DNA of 15,828 nt from CAZJHD01 sp964545855 (GCA_964545855.1 CAZJHD010000085.1:1-15828); one strand, 5' to 3'; counted from the stretch's first letter, positions 1 to 8,600 are shown. Notes: a model not told the origin generated them from the letters alone. Numbers and translations are program-made.

Positions 1-29
1 GGAGCTGTCGATCGAGTGAGGGCGCGTGT

Positions 30-78
30 CCCGGGAATGGGGTCAGACCCCTTTCCCGGCAGTCAGCCTCGCGCGCCG
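30..78. repeat. REP-like palindromic unit overlapping the ppa 3' end
   Basis: Positions 31-59 form an almost perfect 29-nt hairpin: two stacked stems (CCGGGAA with TTCCCGG, GGGGTC with GACCCC) around a central A, with one T-T mismatch. Positions 30-78 align without gaps to 11638-11686, the left arm of the large inverted repeat. The first 26 and last 12 bases are identical and an 11-base middle diverges, giving about 41/49 matches. The unit includes the ppa stop codon (63-65) and its last codons. It may also act as a transcription barrier for ppa. No transposase is in the window, so a link to a REP-associated Y1 transposase is inference. Confidence 0.7.
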
Positions 79-602
79 ACCTCCTTCCGGTAGCGCTCGA
101 AGGACTCCCGCAGGATGCGCAGCGCCACGTCGGGGCCCTGCAGCTCCTCCACCACCACCTGCTTGTTCTCGAGGATCTTGTAGTCCTGGAAGAAGCGGCG
201 GATCTGCGCCAGCACGTGGGGCGGCAGCTCGCGGTAGCTCCGGTAGTGGGCGAAGGCCGGATCGTGGAGGCTCACGGCCACGAGCTTGTCGTCGAGCCCC
301 GCCTCGTCGCGCATCGCGAAGGCGCCGATGGGCCGCGCCTCGAGCAGCGTGAGCGGCACCACGGGCTCCTGGCTCAGCACGAGGATGTCGAGCGCGTCGC
401 CGTCCTCCGAGAGCGTGCGCGGCACGAAGCCGTAGTCGGCCGGATAGTGCACGGCGCTGTGGAGCACGCGGTCGAGCCGGAGCATCCCGGTCTTCTTGTC
501 GATCTCGTACTTGTTCTTGCTGCCGCGGGGGATCTCGATGACGGCGGGAACGCACTCGGCGATCGCCGCTTCGTCACACTCGATGTCGTGCCAGGCGTGC
601 AT
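63..602 (-). CDS. ppa: Inorganic pyrophosphatase (family I, soluble)
   Basis: A 179-residue cytoplasmic enzyme that hydrolyses pyrophosphate to two phosphates and so pulls biosynthetic reactions forward. The length matches bacterial family I PPases. Visible motifs are EIPRGSKNKYEIDKKTG (about residues 23-39), YPADYGFVP (53-61), the metal-binding block DGDALD (67-72) and DEAGLDDK (99-106). These supply the expected Asp/Lys ligands equivalent to E. coli D65, D70, D97, D102 and K104. The usual signature has Pro or Glu after DGD; here it is Ala70, a mild deviation. The start at 602 begins MHAWHDIE. No Shine-Dalgarno is evident (upstream is pyrimidine-rich on this strand). The gene is divergent from the DJ-1/thioredoxin gene, with 36 bp between starts. 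The stop and last codons lie inside a REP-like repeat. Confidence 0.95.
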   Translation of the reverse strand: MHAWHDIECDEAAIAECVPAVIEIPRGSKNKYEIDKKTGMLRLDRVLHSAVHYPADYGFVPRTLSEDGDALDILVLSQEPVVPLTLLEARPIGAFAMRDEAGLDDKLVAVSLHDPAFAHYRSYRELPPHVLAQIRRFFQDYKILENKQVVVEELQGPDVALRILRESFERYRKEVGARG

Positions 603-638
603 GGCGGGTAGGGATGGGGGAGGCGATGATTCTCCGCG

Positions 639-2090
639 ATGACCGCTCCGTCTCCGCGCGCGCCCTTGCGCCGCCTGCTCTCCCTCGCCGTCCCTCTCGT
701 CGCGACCGCCTGCGCCGCGGGCGCCCCGGCGCCCGATCGCGCGCCCGCCTCGCGGCCCGCCGGCGACGGGGCTCTCACGGCCGGCTTCCTCCTCCTCGAC
801 GGCGTCTACGGCTCGGAGCTCGTCGCGCCCCACGACGTCCTCCAGCACACGGTCTTCCACGTGCAGCCCGGCATGCGCGTGCTCACGGTCGGCCGCACGC
901 GCGAGGCCGTGACGAGCTTCGAGGGGCTGCGCATCGTGCCCGACCACGATCTCGACTCGGCCCCGCCCCTCGACGTGCTCGTCGTGCCGAGCGCCGAGCA
1001 CAACATGGACTCCGACCTCGACGACGCGCGCCTCGTCGCCTGGATCGCCGAGCGCGGACGCGCCGCGCGGCACGTGGTGTCCCTCTGCGACGGCGCCTTC
1101 CTGCTCGCGCAGGCGGGGCTCCTCGACGGCCGGCGCTGCACCACCTTCCCCGGCGACGTCGCGGCCTTCCGGAAGCGCTTCCCGCGGCTCGACGTCGTGG
1201 AGGGCGTGAGCTTCGTCGCCGATGGTCCGGCGATCACCGGCGCCGGCGGCGCGCGCTCCTACGACCCGGCGATGTATCTCGTGGAGTCGCTCTGGGGGAA
1301 GGGCGCCGCCGAGGGGATCGGCCGCGGCCTCGTGATCGACTGGCAGCTCGAGCGCGTCGCGCACGAGATCGTCGCGGGGCCCGTCGCCGCGACGGCGCGT
1401 CCTGCCTGCTGGCTCCCCGGCGACCGCATCGACGGCGGCGTCGTCGTGGAGGACGGCGCCGGGCGCGCCGTGACGCTGCGCGAGGCGGCTTCGGGCGACG
1501 GCGTGCGCGCCGTCGTGCTCGTCGTGATCGCGGGCGCCGAGGGCATCGACGCGAAGCAGCGTGGCGGCCTCTGGTGCGAGGACTCCTACAGCGAGCTGCC
1601 GCTGCTGCGGCATCTGATCCTCGACTACGCGCCGCGCGGCGTGCGCTTCGTCGCCGTGGCCTGCCCGCCCGTCTATCACGAGGCGCAGTTCGGCTACGCC
1701 GAGGGCGCGTTCCTCCAGCGCGCCGCGGGCGACGACGTCTACGAGTCGAGCCGCCGGCGCTTCGTCGACCGGACCCTCGCGCTCCGCGCACGCGACGCGC
1801 TTCCGCCCTTCGACGCGATCCTCTTCGATCCGCGCCTCCGTCTGCTCTCGAACCCCGCGCGCGGCGAGGCATCGCCGGCGACGGGGCCGCGCCCGCCCTG
1901 GCAGGGTCGCTTCAAGTGGCACGCCGACACGCAGACCTACGGCACGCCGACGATCTGGGTGCTCGGGCCGGACCTCGAGGTCGTGGGCGATCCCTTCTTC
2001 ATGAACGTCTGGGAGTCCGAGGGCCGCGCGATCCGCTTCACGCCGCGCGACGTGCGCGCGCGACTGGACCGGCTGCTCCCGGTGCGGTGA
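639..2090 (+). CDS. DJ-1/PfpI domain fused to a thioredoxin-like domain, exported
   Basis: 483 residues. The N-terminus is a signal peptide with a weak lipobox (VATAC, Cys25). Residues 45-245 look like the DJ-1/PfpI (class I glutamine amidotransferase-like) fold: VLVVPSAEHN, then the nucleophile elbow SLCDGAFLLAQAGLLDGR with Cys150, as in the N-terminal domains of GlxA-type regulators. There is no AraC DNA-binding domain. Residues about 252-483 resemble a thioredoxin/peroxiredoxin-like domain: GLWCEDSYSELP (Cys313 in a CxxS arrangement at the active-site position) and YGTPTIWVLGPD (435-445), which fits the cis-Pro loop. A redox or glyoxalase/chaperone-like role outside the cytoplasm is plausible but unproven. 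It converges on the SBBP gene with only 3 bp between stops. Start choice: the ATG at 639 precedes the signal peptide, and no clear SD is seen. Confidence 0.8.
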   Translation: MTAPSPRAPLRRLLSLAVPLVATACAAGAPAPDRAPASRPAGDGALTAGFLLLDGVYGSELVAPHDVLQHTVFHVQPGMRVLTVGRTREAVTSFEGLRIVPDHDLDSAPPLDVLVVPSAEHNMDSDLDDARLVAWIAERGRAARHVVSLCDGAFLLAQAGLLDGRRCTTFPGDVAAFRKRFPRLDVVEGVSFVADGPAITGAGGARSYDPAMYLVESLWGKGAAEGIGRGLVIDWQLERVAHEIVAGPVAATARPACWLPGDRIDGGVVVEDGAGRAVTLREAASGDGVRAVVLVVIAGAEGIDAKQRGGLWCEDSYSELPLLRHLILDYAPRGVRFVAVACPPVYHEAQFGYAEGAFLQRAAGDDVYESSRRRFVDRTLALRARDALPPFDAILFDPRLRLLSNPARGEASPATGPRPPWQGRFKWHADTQTYGTPTIWVLGPDLEVVGDPFFMNVWESEGRAIRFTPRDVRARLDRLLPVR

Positions 2091-2093
2091 ACG

Positions 2094-4658
2094 TCACGGC
2101 TGGATCACGAGCTCGAGGCCGCGGGAGATGCTGAGGCCGAAGACGCTCGGCGCGCACGGGCCCGAGGGCCAGGCCCAGAGCGCCTGGACGAAGTAGTGCT
2201 TGCCGGCGAGCGCGGGCGTGGCCGGGATCGGTGCGGGCGCCCAGGCGTTCCCCCAGGCGTCGCTCAGGAAGTCGAGGGCGAGCACCTCGCTCGCCCCGAA
2301 GAGGTCGACCCAAAGCGGCACGCCGATGCCGAAGGGGTCGCTGCCGGTCGCCGAGGCGACGTCGCTCACGAGGGCGAGGCCGAGGGAGGAGGGCGGCGCT
2401 TTCGAGCAGACGAGACGGAAACCCGCATCGCCGACACGCGGCGAGCCGTTCGCGCCGAGCCAGTGGGGGCCGGAGCAGCCGTCGAGGCCGGTGCCGTAGG
2501 TGGAGAGGCCGACGGGCTGGTCGGGAAGGGAGAGCTTCGCAAGGAAGACCGTCGGGCTCGTGGCGACCGGCGGCGGCACATAGGTCGGCTGAAATGAGCC
2601 GGGAGTGGTGGGGAAGTCGGGGGAGTGGGTCCATCCCGCGACGACGGCGTTCCCCACCGAGTCCAGCGCAAGTGCTGTGATCTCGTCCCAACCGGCGATC
2701 GTCGTCCCGCTTCCGTTCCCTCCGAGATAGGTCGAGTAGATGATCCCACTGCCCGTGGGATTCACCCTCGTCACGACTGCATCGATGAGGCCGTGGAAGA
2801 CCGAATCGAACGCATCCAGAGTAGTTGGAAAGCTGCCTGAAGTTGTCCCGCCTTCGAGAGTGATCGCGCCATCCACTGTGATCGCCAGCTTGCCCAATCC
2901 ATCGCTCCCCGATGAGCCCAAGTAGGTCGACCATACGAGGGTTCCTCGAGGATCGAGACACAGGACGAATCCGTCCGCAAAGTCTCCGAACGGCCCGCCG
3001 ACACCGAAGGGGATCGGGCCGAGGACATTGGGAGTCGTCGGGAGGTCGGACGAGAAGGTGCTACCAGCGACATGGATGAGGCCCAAGGGACCAACCGCAA
3101 CGCCGTAGGCGGTGTCGCCCGCCTGTCCCCCGAAGTACGTCGAGAAGACGGCGCTCTTCCCATCGGGGCGAAGCTTCGTGATGAAGACGTCCGACGCACC
3201 TCCCGTAATTTGACCTCCGTACGTCGGATCGAGAGCCCCCGGAGTGACGGGAAAGTTGATCGAACTCGTCCTGCCGACCGCCAGCGCGTTTCCCGCGGCA
3301 TCGACGGCAATCGAGAAGCCTGCCTCGTAGGAGTCGCTCCCGCCGAGCATCGCCGAGTAGACGAGCGCATCACCTCCGGGCGTGAGCCTCACAACGAACG
3401 CGTTCGCCGGAGGAGCGGTACCCCCGAAGGCGCCTGGAGTGATCGGGAAGTCGAGCGACCACGTTTGCCCCGTGAAGTACGCCGAGCCAACGCCGTCGAT
3501 CGCGAGGTCGAAGCAGCGCTCGACGTCGTTCGCGCCCCCGACGACCGCTGACCAGAGGAGCGCGCTCCCTGTAGCGTTCAACTTCGCGACGAAGCAGTCG
3601 CCGGAGCCGTTGGGGGCTCCCGCATAGGATCCCCAGGTCGTCGGAAAGCCAGTGGTGGCGAGCCCCCCGGCGTAGACGCAGCCCGACGCGTCGACCTGCC
3701 CCGTGTAGGCCTCGTCATCGCCGGGGCCTCCGAGAAAAGTGGCGAACTGCAGTGCGCTCCCGTCGGGGACGAAGGACGCGACGAGGCCGTCGAGCGTGCC
3801 GTTGAAGGTCGTGTCGAAGGCGCCGGGCGTCGGCTGCAGCGGCGCGATCCCGACGTAGGCGAAGAGGTAGGAGGCATTCCCCGGCCCCGAGGCGACGCCG
3901 TCTCCGAATCCGATCCCCGCGAAGGTGGAGAAGACGAGGCCGGGGTCGACGAGGAGCGCCTCATCGAGAGCGCGGGCGGGCGCCTCGAAGCCGAAGCGGT
4001 CGCCCCCCAGGAGGCGGAAGCGGCTCGCGACGGGACGGCGCGCGCCGCCCTCGGCGACGACCCAGGAGCGCGGCGGCTCCTGGCGGATCGGGCCGAGGCC
4101 GGTCTCCGCGACGAGCGCCCCCGAAGGATCGATCGAGAGGCGCTCGGCCCCTTCGGCGCGGACGACGACCGACGAGAGCGCGCTGCCCGCCGCGAGCCAG
4201 AGGTCGTAGGCGAGGCGGCCGCCGTCCTGACGGAGGACGAGGTCGACGCCGGGCAGGATCTCGCGCGCACGGAGGCGGCTCGCCGTCCCCACCTCGCTGT
4301 GCCATGTCGAGGGCTTCGGGCCCTGGAGGAAGTGGAACCGCGTCGCCCGCGCCGACTCCGTCTCGAAGCGCGCCTGCGGATCGGCTCCTTCGAAGCGGAA
4401 CGACACCGCCGCGTGGGAGGTCTGCTCGCCGAAGAGGCCGTCCGCGGACAGCACGACCGTGAGGCCGTCGTCGCGAACGAGCGTCCAAGCGCCGTTTCCC
4501 GGCACGGCGAAACGCACCTCCGGAGGCCATTGGCCCGCGTTCTCGACGAAGGGGACGCCCCGTCCCGTTGCGCTCGTCTGCGCAGCCGAGGGGACGGCGA
4601 GGAGGACCGCAACGAGGAGGGACCGCATCGGCGGGACTCGAAGAGGGAACGTCCTCAT
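2094..4658 (-). CDS. Secreted SBBP-repeat beta-propeller protein
   Basis: 854 residues from the ATG at 4658, which overlaps the FG-GAP gene stop as ATGA, so translational coupling is likely. An internal ATG at 4628 (MRSLLVAVLLAVPSAAQ) would also give a signal peptide. Residues 33-235 begin VPFVENAGQWPPEVRFAV and resemble the N-terminal domain commonly preceding SBBP repeats (DUF7948-like). Residues about 243-710 hold seven repeats marked by FPTTPGAF-type motifs (near 275, 338, 404, 469, 539, 610, 682), alternating with YSTYLGG and DAxGNAxVAG strands, as expected for one seven-bladed propeller. Residues 719-854 are a separate C-terminal domain with Cys728, Cys751 and Cys835, shared with the 11872-13443 protein. 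The repeat-coding region is distinctly less GC-rich than its neighbours. Role is probably surface or extracellular; ligand unknown. Confidence 0.88.
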   Translation of the reverse strand: MRTFPLRVPPMRSLLVAVLLAVPSAAQTSATGRGVPFVENAGQWPPEVRFAVPGNGAWTLVRDDGLTVVLSADGLFGEQTSHAAVSFRFEGADPQARFETESARATRFHFLQGPKPSTWHSEVGTASRLRAREILPGVDLVLRQDGGRLAYDLWLAAGSALSSVVVRAEGAERLSIDPSGALVAETGLGPIRQEPPRSWVVAEGGARRPVASRFRLLGGDRFGFEAPARALDEALLVDPGLVFSTFAGIGFGDGVASGPGNASYLFAYVGIAPLQPTPGAFDTTFNGTLDGLVASFVPDGSALQFATFLGGPGDDEAYTGQVDASGCVYAGGLATTGFPTTWGSYAGAPNGSGDCFVAKLNATGSALLWSAVVGGANDVERCFDLAIDGVGSAYFTGQTWSLDFPITPGAFGGTAPPANAFVVRLTPGGDALVYSAMLGGSDSYEAGFSIAVDAAGNALAVGRTSSINFPVTPGALDPTYGGQITGGASDVFITKLRPDGKSAVFSTYFGGQAGDTAYGVAVGPLGLIHVAGSTFSSDLPTTPNVLGPIPFGVGGPFGDFADGFVLCLDPRGTLVWSTYLGSSGSDGLGKLAITVDGAITLEGGTTSGSFPTTLDAFDSVFHGLIDAVVTRVNPTGSGIIYSTYLGGNGSGTTIAGWDEITALALDSVGNAVVAGWTHSPDFPTTPGSFQPTYVPPPVATSPTVFLAKLSLPDQPVGLSTYGTGLDGCSGPHWLGANGSPRVGDAGFRLVCSKAPPSSLGLALVSDVASATGSDPFGIGVPLWVDLFGASEVLALDFLSDAWGNAWAPAPIPATPALAGKHYFVQALWAWPSGPCAPSVFGLSISRGLELVIQP

Positions 4659-6432
4659 TGCGCCGACCGGACGACAGTCGCCGCGCCCGCTCCCAGGACT
4701 CCCTGCGATTGGCCCACGACCCACACCGGCTTCCCGCTCGCCGTGATCACCAGGTCCCGCTTCTCGGCGACTCCCGGGGTCGTGTAGTTGCCGAAGGCGA
4801 ACCATCGCCCGAAGTACTCGTTCGCCTCGGGGCCCGGCGCCGGCGCTCCGGGAATGCTGCTGAAGTCGATCAGAGGACTCGAGTCGATGATCGTTCCGTG
4901 GGGCGGGAGCGCGTAGGGCGTGTACTGAGGAATCGTGAAGAGCTCGCTCTGGAAGAAGAGATGCACCTTCCCCGCATGCGGCACCTGGTGGCCGCCCGCC
5001 ACCGTGTCGGGCTCGCCGATGCCAATCGTGTTCTCGAAGACGGCCGGATCGACATCGCGCTTCCACCTCCCCACCTCCAGCCACTTTCCGTAGCGCGCTT
5101 CGAAGACCGGCGCGTCGGAGAAGAGCCACCAGGTCGGACGGCGCTGCGCGTCGGAATCGAACTGGATCGCCGTGGTCGGCGGCGCGACGAGATTGCGATA
5201 GACGTTGAGCGATCCGGTTTGCGTCTGGGCCGGCGGCACGCCGCCGGGACCGCCTTGGAAGTCCCTCAGCTCCGAGTGGACTGCGACGTCGAGCTTGCCA
5301 TCGCCGTCGAAGTCGAGGATCCAGAGGTAGAAGCCGAAGGACTCTTCCTTCTCCGGGTCGTTGCCTGGAACGTTGCCGTCCGGCGGCGGCACGAACGTCT
5401 GCGCCGGAGTAGGCGCGATCGCGAGGGGCGTGAAGACTCCAGGCGCGGGCCTCGGGATCTGGTCTCCCCCGTAGACGTGGACTCGGCCGACGCGCGTCGG
5501 GCCGCCGTAGGGATTGCACCCGGGAGGGAGGCCTGGACTGCGCTGCGGATAGTTCGTCTCCGCGATCACGAGGTCGGCCTTGCCGTCGCCGTTCACGTCG
5601 TCGGCGTCGAACCAGGAGCCGAAGGCGCCGAAGGGCTCGTGGCAGGGAAGGAGCTGGAGCCCGGCGAACACCGCGTCGATGCCCGGAGGATCGATGGCAG
5701 TGACCACGTGCTGTGCCCCGGGCGTCGCGTCGAGACCGAAGGGTCGCGCCGGATCTCCCCAGAAGATCCAGACGCGCCCCTTCTTCCCGTTGTACTCGTG
5801 GGCGCTCACGATCAGCTCGTTCGTGCCGTCGCCGTCGATGTCGGCCAGCACGATGCGGTGCCCGAAGTTCTGGTAGGGCATCGGTGCCGACGTGCCGGCC
5901 TCGTTCGGCGCGAAGATCGCGAGCACCGGTAGGTCCGGTGTGGATCCCGCGAGCGGCCCCGCTACCTGCCAGCCGTAGACGACTCCCACGTTAGGAAGGG
6001 AGCCGCCTCCCGCGATTGGGAAGTCGCGCAACATCGCTCCCGACCAGACGAGGTTGTGCGTCGCGTTCGGGATCGAAGCTGTCGAGACGAGCCGGCCGAT
6101 CTCGAGGCTCCGGTAGCCGAGCCACTGCTGCTGCTCGGCGACCGCGGGACGCAAGCGGAGCCCGCTCGAAGAGAGCGGCGGCGACCCGGTGCTTCCTGCG
6201 AAGACGTAGAGGTATCCGCTCTGCTGCTCGGTCCCCGCGCCGGGTCCGTAGATCGCGCGCTCCTGGAAGGCCGTCGAGACGACGTCGTCGAGGACCGTGC
6301 CCGCCGCCGCGTCGGCATTCCCGTAGACCCGCCCTGCGGCGACGACGAAGCCGAAGGCGCCGTTCGGCAGCGGCTGTTGGGTGGCGCCGCTCTGGGACAC
6401 GAGTTGGTCGAGCTTCGCGGGAGCCTTGGCCG

Positions 6433-6582
<150 letters not shown>

Positions 6583-6585
<3 letters not shown>

Positions 6586-6596
6586 CGCAGACCTCC
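6583..6596 (-). promoter_or_regulatory. Shine-Dalgarno GGAGG and ATG for the FG-GAP gene
   Basis: On the minus strand GGAGG (6592-6596) is followed by six bases (TCTGCG) and ATG (6583-6585), which is near-optimal spacing. Most other genes in this window have no visible SD, so this one stands out. It decides in favour of 6585 rather than the GTG at 6466 as the real initiation site. Confidence 0.65.
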
Positions 6597-6633
6597 GGCG
6601 GCGCGGTGGCCGCCCAGCGTTGCAGGTCGTGAG

Positions 6634-6662
6634 ATTGGACTCCCGGCCCGCCGAGCCGTCAA
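6634..6662 (-). promoter_or_regulatory. Candidate sigma-70 promoter for the FG-GAP/SBBP unit
   Basis: On the minus strand TTGACG (6657-6662, 5/6 to the -35 consensus) is followed by a 17-bp spacer and TCCAAT (6634-6639, 4/6 to the -10 consensus). Transcription would start near 6627, giving a leader of about 42 nt ending in the GGAGG/ATG at 6585. It sits in the 185-bp gap shared with the divergent gene at 6771. This is a consensus match only; promoter preferences of this organism are unknown. Confidence 0.45.
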
Positions 6663-6770
6663 CGGGGCCGAACCGCTCTGGAACGAGACCGAATTCCTCG
6701 CGGAAGCTCTCCCGCCCGAAGAGCCGATTCTCTGGGAAAGACCCGACGCCGTTCCCCGTCCGCACGGCCC

Positions 6771-7937
6771 ATGCTCCAGCCGATCCTCGGAATCCTGATG
6801 ACCGCCCTCGCGGCGGCGCCTGCGCCTGGCGGGCACGACGATCCGTCGGCGATCCGCGCCGACGCGATCCGGCGCTTCCGCGGCAGGACGCCCGCCGTCC
6901 AGAAGTCGCTCCTCGAGGCGGCGCGCGCGGCGGCCGCCGGCGTCGAGGATCCGTTCCTCGCGAGCGTGCGCGCCGCCGCCGAGCGCGCGCGCACGGCGAA
7001 GCCGTCGGGCCCGGCTCCGAAGTTCGCGATCCAGAACAAGCTCGCGCCGGAGGGCTCCTTCCCGCTCGGCGAGGAGATCGCGTTCCCGCTCCGCTCCGAG
7101 TACGTCTTCGGTCTGCGGCAGATCCGGCCCGTCGACCAGAAGAAGGCGGCGCCGGGCGCCTTCGGGCCGAACGACCCCGTCCCCGGGACCACGTCCGAGG
7201 AGTTCGCCGCACTGCTGGACGGCATGCCGCCAGACCTCGACCTCGCCCTCGCGCAGTGCATGCGCGAGCTCGACACGGACCACGGCGGCAACGCTCTCGG
7301 TCTCTTCCTCGAGTCGTGGCGCAACGGCGCCGAGTCGTTCTATCGCGCGCTCGATCGCACGGCGGGCACTCCCGAGGAGGTCTTCTACTACGACGCGATG
7401 CTGGGCGAGTTCGCGCGGCGGTTCGCCATCGGACCCTCCGTCGCGTCGATGCAGGCGAAGAAGGGCCTGCAGCAGGCGCACGACGCGCTCCACGACGGCT
7501 TCCTCGCCTACCGGCAGTACCGCGCCATGCGCGAGGCCGTCGCGCTGTCGTTGCTGCTGCCGCCCGACGCGCCGTTGCCGAAGTCGCTCCGCCGCTACGG
7601 CGAGGCGCCCGCGGGGCAGCTCTCGCTGCGCGACGAGGTGGAGATGGTCGCCGGCGCGACGCACGAGTCCTTCGCCGCCGTCGTCGATCTCGTGCGCGGC
7701 TCGGCGAAGCCGCTGCCGTCACCGATGTGGGCCGAGCCCTACGAGGCGCTCGTCCCGTTCCACGCGGCCTTCGGCAAGCGCTCCTCGGAGTGGCTCACGG
7801 AGGGACTCACGGCCGAACAGGTGATCGCGCGGCGACGCGACGCGCGGCGCGAGGCGCCGAGGAAGATCGCGGCCGCCGTGCGCGCGGCGCTGGCCGAGCA
7901 CCACTTCCCGATCGCGGAGCCGAAGAACGGGCGCTGA
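6771..7937 (+). CDS. Uncharacterised exported protein
   Basis: 388 residues that I do not recognise. The first about 20 residues (MLQPILGILMTALAAAPAPG) look like a short signal peptide, which supports the ATG at 6771. The mature part is mostly predicted helix, with Ala/Arg-rich segments (about 25-75 and the last 40 residues) and a central region around DGMPPDLDLALAQCMRELDTDHGG and EVFYYDAMLGEFARRF. A single Cys occurs there and there is no obvious catalytic motif or second membrane segment. Codon use is the strongly GC-biased pattern of the window, so it is probably a real gene. It is divergent from the phase-variable FG-GAP unit and converges on the lipoprotein gene with 17 bp between stops. 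No SD is visible. Confidence 0.75.
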   Translation: MLQPILGILMTALAAAPAPGGHDDPSAIRADAIRRFRGRTPAVQKSLLEAARAAAAGVEDPFLASVRAAAERARTAKPSGPAPKFAIQNKLAPEGSFPLGEEIAFPLRSEYVFGLRQIRPVDQKKAAPGAFGPNDPVPGTTSEEFAALLDGMPPDLDLALAQCMRELDTDHGGNALGLFLESWRNGAESFYRALDRTAGTPEEVFYYDAMLGEFARRFAIGPSVASMQAKKGLQQAHDALHDGFLAYRQYRAMREAVALSLLLPPDAPLPKSLRRYGEAPAGQLSLRDEVEMVAGATHESFAAVVDLVRGSAKPLPSPMWAEPYEALVPFHAAFGKRSSEWLTEGLTAEQVIARRRDARREAPRKIAAAVRAALAEHHFPIAEPKNGR

Positions 7938-7954
7938 GGCGACCCGTGCGGTCC

Positions 7955-8524
7955 TCAGAAGTCGTCGCCCTCGGGATCGAGCAGCACGAGACCCCCGAGG
8001 AAGTCGGCGATCGCCAGGAGGTCGATCGCGGCGTGCGCGCCGACGATGAGCAGGTGCAGCTCGAGACGCACGTCGGCCGTGCTCCGGTGCCACCGCGGCC
8101 CCAGGTGCGCGCCGATGCCGACGGGGCCGACGCCGACCCACGACTCGGCGGACGCCATCACCGGCAAGTGCCGCAGACCCTGGTAGCCGAGACCCGCGCT
8201 CGTGCGCGACACGGCGGCGGCGCGCGCGAGACGCGTCACCTCGGCGTCGATGCCGAAGCCGGGGCCAACGTTCACACCGAGGCGCGCGACCTCCAGGAGA
8301 TCGAAGAGGCGGTTCGGCAGGTAGAGCAGCAGCTCCGTCCCGACGCCGCGGCCGGAATCCTCCTCGTCGTCGTCCTCGTCCTCCTCGTCGTTGCCCTCGC
8401 GGCGCGGACGAGGCTCGTCCTGGCTCTCCGTCTCGAAGCGCGACGTGCGCACCGACGTCGGCCCGGCGGCGCAGGCGGCGACCTGGAGACACGCGACGGC
8501 GGCGACGAGAGCTGCGCGGCGCAC
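7955..8524 (-). CDS. Putative lipoprotein with acidic linker
   Basis: 189 residues from a GTG at 8524, the first start available in this frame. The N-terminus is a lipoprotein signal peptide with lipobox VAAC (Cys18). A low-complexity acidic stretch (GNDEEDEDDDEEDSG, residues 44-58) links it to a folded region of about 125 residues. That region starts with YLPNRLFDLLEVARLGVNVGPGFG (68-91) and ends with hydrophobic strands and LLDPEGDDF. I have seen similar YLPNR-x-DLL-x-VGPG proteins described only as hypothetical lipoproteins in proteobacteria and planctomycetes; I cannot name the family. It is divergent from the sigma factor gene (73 bp between starts), so a shared control region is possible. 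Confidence 0.75.
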   Translation of the reverse strand: MRRAALVAAVACLQVAACAAGPTSVRTSRFETESQDEPRPRREGNDEEDEDDDEEDSGRGVGTELLLYLPNRLFDLLEVARLGVNVGPGFGIDAEVTRLARAAAVSRTSAGLGYQGLRHLPVMASAESWVGVGPVGIGAHLGPRWHRSTADVRLELHLLIVGAHAAIDLLAIADFLGGLVLLDPEGDDF

Positions 8525-8585
8525 GGCGCGGAGACTACCGCGGGCCCGGCACGCCTCGATGGCTCTCCCGATCCCTCCGCGCTCC

Positions 8586-8600
8586 TACAATCGACCCATG
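8586..8600 (+). promoter_or_regulatory. Candidate -10 element and leaderless start of the sigma factor gene
   Basis: TACAAT at 8586-8591 (5/6 to TATAAT) lies six bases before the ATG at 8598. Transcription starting 7 nt after the -10 would begin at the A of the ATG, which is the signature of a leaderless mRNA. This agrees with the lack of any SD there. There is no convincing -35 at the usual distance. Confidence 0.4.

Noticed and set aside
63..1922. A 619-codon minus-strand open frame continuing upstream of ppa
   Set aside because: Only the last 179 codons match pyrophosphatase; the rest is the antisense of the DJ-1/thioredoxin gene and is Arg/Glu/Ala-rich, typical of GC-rich shadow frames.
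2094..5519. Extension of the SBBP gene upstream of 4658
   Set aside because: The extension is off-frame to the FG-GAP gene, which has the recognisable calcium loops; the signal peptide and ATGA overlap place the start at 4658.
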